A stretch of 11,129 nt of DNA from an uncultured Planctomycetaceae bacterium. GTDB lineage: Bacteria > Planctomycetota > Planctomycetia > Pirellulales > Pirellulaceae. Both the position numbers and the translations under genes were made by a program. The stretch covers positions 1 to 11,129 of the forward strand of contig CAIXSC010000091.1 in NCBI GenBank assembly GCA_903921945.1, given 5' to 3'. Shown one piece after another: positions 5,745 to 11,129 of this stretch (the first letter of the stretch is position 1; the number at the start of each line of letters is the position of its first letter). Below the pieces are notes generated by a model. That model had not been told where the DNA came from and ran no database searches. It saw only the letters and a program-made list of their open reading frames with translations.

Positions 5745-7499
5745 CCGCATCGGGATCCGCATTCCGCCGCGATAGACTTCCGCCGGCCCCGCATTCAACC
5801 GGCCTGTCGCCTTCGGAACGAAATCCAACGGCCCCGAACCGGACGCGGCAGGCTTTTCCCCAACAGGCGCGGAACTAGCTGGCGGGGAGCTGGCAGGCGG
5901 GGCAGCGGCCGGAGGCTCGAGGACGCGTGGGGCGGCGCTTGCGTTGTTGGACGGTGCGGGGGCTGTCGAACCGAGCGATGGTCGTTGGTTGGCGATGGCG
6001 CCGGCGGGCGAGTCTCCGGCAGCGGGTTCGTTGACTGAATTGTCGATGGGCTCCTCGGCGGCGGCAGGCGCGACCGCCCGCTCTGCGGCAATGGCGGGAG
6101 GAGCGCCTACAGCGGGCTTCGTGGATGGCTGGGCAGCGGACGGCGCCACCTTCTTCGTCACCGTAGGCGGTGGCGGAAGGGCCGGGACCAAATCGTTGCC
6201 GTTGGCGTCGATCGGCACGCGGTAGTAAACCGAGCGCGGCAGTCGCTGAGTGCTCTCGTAAGCGACCCATTTTTGCGTCGTGCGCGGTTCGCGGAGGACT
6301 TGGTTTTCGGTTTCGTACTTGAGCACCTTCACGCGGTACGGTTCGACCCGCTCTTCGTACTCGATACGTTCGGTTCGCACAGGCACCTTACGCACTTCCT
6401 CCGTCTCGATCCACTTGCAAACTTGCACGGGAATCTTGTTGACGATGCGTTCGGTGACTGGGCGGCGGACGGTGAACGGCACCTCGCGGACTTCCTCATG
6501 GTTCTCCATGCGAAGCACTTTTTGCGGAATCCGCTGCGTGACCACTTCGTCTTGGTAGCGCATCACTTGGACGGGCACTTGTTGCGTGATTGGACGCGCG
6601 ACGTACTGCGTGACCGGCACCTGCTGCGCGACCACGTTGGGAACGTATTGCTGCTGGACTTGGTAGGTCCCCGGCGACTGCGTGGGAACCCAGTGCAAAC
6701 CGCCGCGGCGCCACACGGGCAGCCCTGTCGTTGGCTCGGGATAGTAGGCGCCCGAGAGCCATCGCAGCCGAGTTTGAACGGCTCCCGGTTGGAAGGTGTA
6801 GCTGTTCACGTAGCCGCCCTGATCGACGTACTGGGTTGCCAGCGTGGTCTGCTGTTCGTAGGCAGTGACTTGCTGCTCCTGCATCACGGTGTCGGTCACC
6901 GCGCGACGCACCACTTGCTGCTGCTCGTGAATCCGTTCTTCCCACACAGGCCGCTGCACCATGTAGCGTTCCTGCCGCGTTTGGGTCTCTTCAACGTACG
7001 TCACGCGATCATACGCTTCCTCGCGATACTCGGTTTCCCAAACGGGCCGCCGCGTCACATGCCGCTCTTCACGCTCGTCTGTTTCAATCACCGGCCGAGC
7101 GACCTTGTATCGACGCTCCCGCAATTCTTCCTGCCAAACCGGCTTGTTGACCGTGACAGTCCGTTCGACAAACGTGGTCTCATTTTCCAGTCGATAGACC
7201 GTCACCGGACGCTCGTCGTAGACCGTCTTTTGCACGATCCGATACTGCCGGCATTCAGCCGACTGCCCGAGTTGCGGCGCGGAAGGCTGCGGCATGGAAG
7301 GCTGCGGCATGGCGGTTTGCGCGGACGCGGTCCGCATGCTCCCCGCAGCGCCGACTATCGCGACAGCCACCATCCCGCCGACCGCGATCATGGCGACCCG
7401 TGAACCGACGACCCGTGTGCGTGCGCCGTCTGGGCGCCCTGGGGTGGACGCGGCGTGGGAGACCGGGGGACGTTTGGCAGTAAATGTGGGAGTCAACAT
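5730..7499 (-). CDS. YTV-like 16-residue repeat protein, membrane-anchored or exported
   Basis: The product is a 589-residue protein. Residues 33-54 form a hydrophobic segment (AMIAVGGMVAVAIVGAAG) ending in ASA, so it is either a signal peptide after a long basic leader or a membrane anchor. Residues 87-214 are eight consecutive 16-residue units (KPVWQEELRERRYKVA, RPVIETDEREERHVTR), and residues 308-427 contain at least seven more with the pattern (V/I)-P-x-x-V and a late Glu. Between them is a less regular Gln/Tyr/Trp-containing stretch. Residues 442-557 are Pro/Ala/Ser-rich, and the end is short and Arg/Met-containing. The repeats resemble the planctomycete YTV family; this rests on motif resemblance alone. 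The role is unknown; a structural envelope protein is an inference. The start at 7499 is chosen because TGAGGTGG lies just upstream, whereas the longer frame to 7673 has no such support. Confidence 0.85.
   Translation of the reverse strand: MLTPTFTAKRPPVSHAASTPGRPDGARTRVVGSRVAMIAVGGMVAVAIVGAAGSMRTASAQTAMPQPSMPQPSAPQLGQSAECRQYRIVQKTVYDERPVTVYRLENETTFVERTVTVNKPVWQEELRERRYKVARPVIETDEREERHVTRRPVWETEYREEAYDRVTYVEETQTRQERYMVQRPVWEERIHEQQQVVRRAVTDTVMQEQQVTAYEQQTTLATQYVDQGGYVNSYTFQPGAVQTRLRWLSGAYYPEPTTGLPVWRRGGLHWVPTQSPGTYQVQQQYVPNVVAQQVPVTQYVARPITQQVPVQVMRYQDEVVTQRIPQKVLRMENHEEVREVPFTVRRPVTERIVNKIPVQVCKWIETEEVRKVPVRTERIEYEERVEPYRVKVLKYETENQVLREPRTTQKWVAYESTQRLPRSVYYRVPIDANGNDLVPALPPPPTVTKKVAPSAAQPSTKPAVGAPPAIAAERAVAPAAAEEPIDNSVNEPAAGDSPAGAIANQRPSLGSTAPAPSNNASAAPRVLEPPAAAPPASSPPASSAPVGEKPAASGSGPLDFVPKATGRLNAGPAEVYRGGMRIPMRPRNL
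5871..5900 (-). repeat. Imperfect 15-bp duplication coding for PPASS
   Basis: GGAACTAGCTGGCGG is followed directly by GGAGCTGGCAGGCGG, 12 of 15 bases matching, in the Pro/Ala-rich region of the YTV-like gene. It looks like an older 15-bp duplication that has diverged. Confidence 0.65.
7281..7310 (-). repeat. 15-bp tandem duplication coding for MPQPS
   Basis: Two identical copies of GGAAGGCTGCGGCAT (plus strand) encode MPQPS twice, just after the hydrophobic segment of the YTV-like protein. The next five residues, APQLG, may be a more diverged third copy. Confidence 0.92.
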
Positions 7500-7505
7500 A
7501 GACCA

Positions 7506-7509
7506 CCTC
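7506..7509 (-). promoter_or_regulatory. Ribosome binding site of the YTV-like gene
   Basis: On the minus strand GAGG, within TGAGGTGG, lies six bases before the ATG at 7499. It fixes the start there and makes the gene about 58 codons shorter than its open frame. Confidence 0.7.
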
Positions 7510-7727
7510 ATCGCGTGTCGCGCGAGCGGCGCATCCGTCGCAAGCCGCGCGATTCCATCGTTCGTTGTGGCCGGTGGCATTCGCGTGAACGGCACGTCCC
7601 TGGCTATCCACGCAGCCGATCCATCCGCTGCAGACAGGATAAGTAGTGTGACTGAGCGCTTGCAGCGGGGCAAATCCCAGGTCGCGATCGGGCCGATCCG
7701 AATGTTCGTAAGTCGTTATTTGATTGA

Positions 7728-7762
7728 CATCTAGATGCCTTGAAAAATTTTAGAAATTTTTC
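7728..7762. promoter_or_regulatory. Two adjacent dyads, candidate operator
   Basis: A perfect palindrome CATCTAGATG (7728-7737) is followed four bases later by a perfect inverted repeat with arms GAAAAATTT (7742-7750) and AAATTTTTC (7754-7762) around the centre TAG. The position between divergent genes and beside a TTGACA suits a regulator-binding site. The AT-only core makes it a poor terminator stem. The binding protein is unknown; the MerR-type protein encoded nearby is one candidate, as inference only. Confidence 0.45.
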
Positions 7763-7900
7763 TTGCGCTGAACTTCCAGTGGTCGTGGCGACTCGGGTCA
7801 CTCCCCTCGGTTGTGTGATCGTCCCATTTCCAGGCGGGTATGTTGGACGAGGCCTAGCAAGCGAAGTATGCTCCGGGCAATCCGTTTCTCACCTTCATCT

Positions 7901-7904
7901 GGAG
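7901..7904 (+). promoter_or_regulatory. Ribosome binding site of the LEPR-XLL gene
   Basis: GGAG lies nine bases before the ATG at 7914. It supports that start, which also places the LEPR-XLL motif close to the N-terminus, where this family carries it. Confidence 0.55.
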
Positions 7905-7913
7905 TGATGTTGC

Positions 7914-9335
7914 ATGTCGCATCTACTACGCTCGGATCGGGCCCCGAGCCCTCAACGCCTTCGGAATCGACAGCATCTTCGGGATCGGCGGAAACTTCGT
8001 TTGGAGTCGCTGGAACGACGCGCCATGTTGGCGGGCAACATTCAAGCGTCCGTGATTGGGTCAAAGCTGTTTCTTACGGGCGACAACTTGGATAACAACG
8101 TTGCCGTCGTATCGCTGGGCGCGGGCCGCTACGCGGTTGCGGGTATCGGTACGACGGTGAACGGCGGTCCCGGCGTGTTCGTGACGCCTCGGCCCGTTGC
8201 GCATCTGTCCGCGAATCTCCAAGGCGGCAACGACGGCCTGGGACTCGGCAACAGCGCCGTGGCCCTGTTCGATCTCGCCGACCAGTTATTCCTTGATTTG
8301 GAAGACCAACTGGGCGTGGACGCGGCGACATTGCAGTTGCTGATTGACGCCGCCACGACCGTCGACGATTTCTCGTTGTCCGGGTCGTTGACTGTGGTGG
8401 GCGGAGCCGGCGACGACGTTGTGGCTGTGATTGGCAACATTGGCGGGTCGGTGGTGGTATCGCTTGGCACGGCTTCAGAAATGGGTGCCAATGCGTTCGG
8501 CATGGATGGCCAGTCGTTGACCGGTGGCCGTGGCACGGTGGGCGGAAGTCTATCGGTTGTCGGCGATGGGCAAGCGGACGGGGTTTTCATCGCGAACACG
8601 CAGGTTCGCGGTTCCGTGTCGGCGTCGTTGGGGAGCGGCCAGAACGACTTCGGCCTGACGAGTTCCTCGGTCGCGGGCGGTCTGTCGGTCGTTGGCGGAG
8701 CGAACAACGATTTTGTGAGCCTGGACTTTTCGACGATTTCCGGACACGTGGGCGTGGTGCTCGGCAATGGCGAAGTCAACTCATTGACGCTGGGATCGGG
8801 TGTCACGGAAGACGAACGGCTTCGGGTTGGATCGCTGTCGATGACCGGCGGTTTGGGAAACGAACAGTTTCTCGGCGCGTTCACGGCTCAGCGGAGCGTC
8901 TCGATTTGGACCGGCGCTGGACGGGACTTAGTGACCTTGGCGGGACAGGTCACGGGACCGACGATGATACGCGGCAGTTTATCCGTTGATACAGGAACCG
9001 GTGACGACGTTGTCTCTATGCAAGCCACCATCGGCCAATCGATGGTGCTAACGCTTGGCCAGGGCAACGATCAGTTCGAAGGACTGATGCTGGTCGTCGG
9101 GTTCAACGCGACCATCGACGCGGGCGAGGGCAACGACGAACTGCTAATCGCCCAGTCCGATTTCGGCCAGTTCCTCTACGTATTCCTCGGCGCGGGCGAC
9201 GATGCGTTGCAACTGATGGAAAGCGACGCCCGCGCGGTTTACTTGTTCGGCGGCGTCGGCAACGACGAGCTTGACGTGGACGCCGAAACGCTGGCCGCCG
9301 TCGACTTCCTGTTCCGCACCGAGTTTGAGAGCTAA
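7914..9335 (+). CDS. LEPR-XLL motif protein with RTX-like beta-solenoid repeats
   Basis: The product is 473 residues. An Arg-rich start is followed at 28-41 by LRLESLERRAMLAG, which fits the LEPR-XLL motif found near the N-terminus of large planctomycete surface and exported proteins. The rest is rich in Gly, Asp, Ser and Val. From about 360 to the end, Gly-x-Gly-(Asn/Asp)-Asp turns recur every 21-22 residues (GTGDD 361, GQGND 382, GEGND 404, GAGDD 426, GVGND 447), separated by short alternating hydrophobic strands. Looser copies occur earlier (GGAGDD 163, GGANND 261). This suggests a calcium-binding RTX-like beta-roll or a beta-solenoid. An adhesin-like or surface structural role is inference. 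No enzyme domain, C-terminal anchor or PEP-CTERM-like tail is seen. It ends 29 bases from the convergent SGNH-fold gene. Confidence 0.85.
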   Translation: MSHLLRSDRAPSPQRLRNRQHLRDRRKLRLESLERRAMLAGNIQASVIGSKLFLTGDNLDNNVAVVSLGAGRYAVAGIGTTVNGGPGVFVTPRPVAHLSANLQGGNDGLGLGNSAVALFDLADQLFLDLEDQLGVDAATLQLLIDAATTVDDFSLSGSLTVVGGAGDDVVAVIGNIGGSVVVSLGTASEMGANAFGMDGQSLTGGRGTVGGSLSVVGDGQADGVFIANTQVRGSVSASLGSGQNDFGLTSSSVAGGLSVVGGANNDFVSLDFSTISGHVGVVLGNGEVNSLTLGSGVTEDERLRVGSLSMTGGLGNEQFLGAFTAQRSVSIWTGAGRDLVTLAGQVTGPTMIRGSLSVDTGTGDDVVSMQATIGQSMVLTLGQGNDQFEGLMLVVGFNATIDAGEGNDELLIAQSDFGQFLYVFLGAGDDALQLMESDARAVYLFGGVGNDELDVDAETLAAVDFLFRTEFES

Positions 9336-9364
9336 CCGGGCGGCGATGGGCTGAACGAAAGCGA

Positions 9365-10789
9365 TTATCGCTTGACAATCTCGAAGCGGCGTTCCACCGG
9401 CATTCGCAAGGTTTGAATCGCCGCTTCCTTTTCGGCGACCAGCGGGTCGAATTGCGGAATCTCGACCGCGTTGTTGCCCTGTTCGTGTTTGCGGAACAGG
9501 AACAGGTAGGTCTCGTTTTGAGGCCGATACCGATGGAAGTACAGCGTGTTCTTTTCGCAGATCGCCTGCCGTAACGCTTCGGCTTGTTTCATATCCACCG
9601 GATTCTCGAAACGAACACCAGCGGCGAATTGGGCGGCCGTCGCGGTCGCGGCGGGTTGGCCATCCACACGCAGTTCGTAGTCGCCTGCCGCCAAGCCCGC
9701 GACCCGCAGTGTTGAGAACTGTTCCGCCAGAGGGTACCGCTTGCCGGGCGCGGCAACCGCACCGAACGTCGCCGGCTGACGGTTGTGATAGACGGGAGGC
9801 GAAGGTAGCGCGGCGGCGGTGCCGCGGAACACGAGCGAATCGCCACTGCGTTGCACGTCCTTGATCGCGACACCGGCGGAAGATTTCGCCGTCGTGCCGT
9901 CGATCTCCACCGACCACGGACGGTAGGCCGCCCCGAGCCGCGCGGCGATCCGTTCGGAAGCCACCGCGTAACCGACTTCGTGCGGATGCAAACCATTGTC
10001 GGTGAACGTAAACGGTCGCGAGCCAGCGGACTGGGTGCCAGCGGACTGGGTGCCAGCGGACTGGGAAGGCTTCTCACTCGCGCCTTCGAATAAATCTTGC
10101 AGGTCGACGTAGGCCAATCCCCGGTCCCGCGCCACGTTGGCCAGCGTTTCACAGTACCGCTTCAAGTTGCCGTTGTAGGTGGCCGGATCGGGGAACGTCG
10201 CGGACGGCCGCTCGCGTCGAGTGGGCGACACAATTACCAACCGCGCCTTGGTCACCGCGAGCGCATCGAGCAATCGGCCGAGCTGCGTTTGGAATTCAGC
10301 CAGCCCCTGGGGACCGGCGTGTGCCTCGGCGGCGCCGTATTGCAGCAGGATCATGGTCGGTTTGGCGGCCACCGTGTCATTGACCAGCCGCCGAAAGCCA
10401 TCGGGCGGACCACCGAAGACGGCCCGCGCCTCGCCCCACACGTTATCGCCGCTCCAACCCAGATTGCGAAACACCAACTGGCGTTCGCCGAGCGTCGCTA
10501 CGAGCCGGCTTTCGAGATGTCCGTGGACTTGGAGGCGTTCGATGAACGCCCCGCCCAGCAACACGACTCGCTCGCCCGGCTGAAAATCGACGACCGCATT
10601 CTCGGCGGCAGCGGTCGCCGCCGCGGCTTGCGGAGCCGCGGCGAGCGCCGTGACAGAGGTGGTCGTGGGCTGTGCGACGCCAGTCGCCACCGCCGTCGCG
10701 GCGAGAACCGCGGCGAGCGGCGCTCGCCATTGCCCGCCTGCGCGGGTTGCAAACCACCGTAGGCAACATCGGACAAGATGGCGGCGCAT
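9365..10789 (-). CDS. SGNH/GDSL-fold protein, planctomycete type, exported
   Basis: The product is 474 residues with a signal peptide: an Arg-rich start, then a hydrophobic run at 23-39 (APLAAVLAATAVATGVA). An SGNH/GDSL-type domain covers about 65-295. Its blocks are recognisable but altered: block I reads LLGGAFIER (78-85) with no Ser where GDS is expected; block II is NLGWSGD (109-115); block III is YGAAEA (151-156) rather than GxND; block V is DNGLH (264-268), with Asn where the catalytic Asp of DxxH is expected. The C-terminal part, with LYFHRYRPQNETYLFLFRK and GNNAVEIPQFDP, is typical of this planctomycete subfamily. Classical esterase activity is therefore doubtful; carbohydrate binding or hydrolysis is possible. 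A start at 10867 would overlap the upstream gene and hide the signal peptide, so the ATG at 10789 is preferred, although its GGAG lies 11 bases away. It follows the small basic gene after 34 bases. Confidence 0.87.
   Translation of the reverse strand: MRRHLVRCCLRWFATRAGGQWRAPLAAVLAATAVATGVAQPTTTSVTALAAAPQAAAATAAAENAVVDFQPGERVVLLGGAFIERLQVHGHLESRLVATLGERQLVFRNLGWSGDNVWGEARAVFGGPPDGFRRLVNDTVAAKPTMILLQYGAAEAHAGPQGLAEFQTQLGRLLDALAVTKARLVIVSPTRRERPSATFPDPATYNGNLKRYCETLANVARDRGLAYVDLQDLFEGASEKPSQSAGTQSAGTQSAGSRPFTFTDNGLHPHEVGYAVASERIAARLGAAYRPWSVEIDGTTAKSSAGVAIKDVQRSGDSLVFRGTAAALPSPPVYHNRQPATFGAVAAPGKRYPLAEQFSTLRVAGLAAGDYELRVDGQPAATATAAQFAAGVRFENPVDMKQAEALRQAICEKNTLYFHRYRPQNETYLFLFRKHEQGNNAVEIPQFDPLVAEKEAAIQTLRMPVERRFEIVKR
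10022..10066 (-). repeat. 15-bp tandem repeat, three units, coding for QSAGT
   Basis: Three head-to-tail copies of GCCAGCGGACTGGGT (plus strand; the third differs in its last base) encode QSAGT, QSAGT and a final QSAG/S-like unit in the SGNH-fold protein. The insert ends about seven residues before the block V DNGLH motif, in what is probably a surface loop. Confidence 0.94.
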
Positions 10790-10823
10790 CGCGGGAGTTT
10801 CTCCGCTGGAGGCAACGGTGCGG

Positions 10824-11012
10824 TTATCGTTCTTCCAAGCCCATCGCGGCGATGACGACTTCGGCACCGGTCGTCATTTTGCGGATTTTCGCGGCGAGCA
10901 CCGCCTTTTCCGAGGCGTTCGCTTTGGCAGCCCGCTTCGCGATCATCGGGTACTTCTTCCGGCGATGACGACGACGACGGATTTCCTTCTGGCGTTCGTG
11001 AATGCCACCCAT
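10824..11012 (-). CDS. Small basic protein, DUF6800-like
   Basis: The product is a 62-residue, strongly basic protein opening MGGIHERQKEIRRRRHRRKK, followed by an Ala/Lys-rich helix (AKANASEKAVLAAKIRKM) and a short hydrophobic end (GAEVVIAAMG). It resembles a small conserved planctomycete family that I believe is DUF6800; that name is from memory. The basic helix suggests RNA or ribosome contact, but no function is established. The ATG at 11012 is chosen because the conserved-looking MGGIHERQ begins there and GGAG lies about ten bases upstream. The frame extends 35 codons further with no family-like sequence. It lies 34 bases before the SGNH-fold gene on the same strand, so the two may share a transcript. 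Confidence 0.75.
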   Translation of the reverse strand: MGGIHERQKEIRRRRHRRKKYPMIAKRAAKANASEKAVLAAKIRKMTTGAEVVIAAMGLEER

Positions 11013-11066
11013 GAACGGAACACTCCGGTAACTAACGGTTTCGATTTTGGATTTCGGAAACGTGAA

Positions 11067-11095
11067 CGTATACGGCCCTTGTAGCAACTGCGCAA
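11067..11095 (-). promoter_or_regulatory. Possible promoter of the small basic gene
   Basis: Read on the minus strand, TTGCGC (11095-11090) and TATACG (11072-11067) are separated by 17 bases, about 55 bases before the ATG at 11012. The match to a housekeeping-type promoter is partial (three and four of six bases), so this is a weak call. Confidence 0.25.
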
Positions 11096-11129
11096 GCCCA
11101 GGGCAAGTGCCGCACAACCCATTGCTCCC

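Larger units (their letters stand above)
7500..7913. other. Divergent intergenic region
   Basis: These 414 bases separate two divergently transcribed genes and must hold both promoters. The centre, 7715-7765, is the most AT-rich stretch I can see in the window. It contains TTGACA (7724-7729, plus strand), which resembles a -35 box but has no convincing -10 box at normal spacing. It also contains two adjacent dyads, listed separately. GAACTT at 7770-7775 resembles the -35 element of extracytoplasmic-function sigma factors, with no firm -10 partner. I see no small gene in the remaining sequence. Confidence 0.55.

Noticed and set aside
5672..5794. N-terminal extension of the BRCT-MerR-TPR protein by 41 codons
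   Set aside because: It would overlap the end of the preceding gene and translate the duplicated stop region into a CDPAT-type repeat, which is better explained as an artefact.
6273..7403. Long plus-strand frame of 376 codons
   Set aside because: It lies antisense to the YTV-like repeat protein. Its His/Leu/Arg-rich product has no domain, and the regular 16-residue phase exists only on the minus strand.
7500..7673. N-terminal extension of the YTV-like protein by 58 codons
   Set aside because: The extension lacks family-like sequence and a ribosome site, while a good site precedes the ATG at 7499.
2..11129. A phage-defence, toxin-antitoxin or mobile-element system
   Set aside because: No nuclease, helicase, transposase, integrase, reverse transcriptase or toxin motif is visible on either strand; the gene set looks like ordinary planctomycete chromosomal content.

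Overview
The window reads as a chromosomal segment of a planctomycete (Planctomycetota, most like the Pirellulales/Gemmatales side of the phylum). The base composition is GC-rich. The protein families are ones described mainly from planctomycetes: a DUF1595/DUF1592/DUF1588/DUF1585 haem-motif protein, its DUF1552 partner, a YTV-like repeat protein, a protein with an N-terminal LEPR-XLL motif, a planctomycete-type SGNH-fold protein, and a small basic protein of the DUF6800 type. There are no rRNAs, tRNAs, insertion sequences, integrases, CRISPR arrays or recognisable defence genes.

Layout. Positions 2-2050 (+) hold the C-terminal part of the DUF1592/DUF1588 protein, which runs in from the left edge. 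Next is a 336-base gap built largely from a degenerate hexanucleotide repeat, then the DUF1552 protein with a Tat-type leader (2387-3793, +). A convergent gap follows. Two minus-strand genes read leftward in the order YTV-like repeat protein (5730-7499) then BRCT-MerR-TPR protein (4052-5671), 58 bases apart and probably co-transcribed. A 414-base divergent intergenic region holds two adjacent dyads and separates them from the LEPR-XLL beta-solenoid protein (7914-9335, +). The right end has a second minus-strand pair, the small basic protein (10824-11012) followed by the SGNH-fold protein (9365-10789).

How the genes may work together. Four of the seven proteins carry an export signal or a membrane segment, or belong to an exported family, so much of the segment serves the cell envelope. 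The DUF1592/DUF1588 and DUF1552 genes form a two-gene set that recurs in planctomycetes and has no established biochemical role. The BRCT-MerR-TPR protein is the only likely DNA-binding regulator or scaffold. Nothing here forms an obvious metabolic pathway.

The most unusual signal is not a gene. Tandem repeats with a unit of exactly 15 bp, each of different sequence, occur at seven places in three neighbouring minus-strand genes, and one of them duplicates a stop codon. I see no comparable 15-bp repeats in the plus-strand genes. With the hexanucleotide tract at 2119-2251, this suggests a local or genome-wide tendency to short tandem duplication, filtered by reading frame inside genes.
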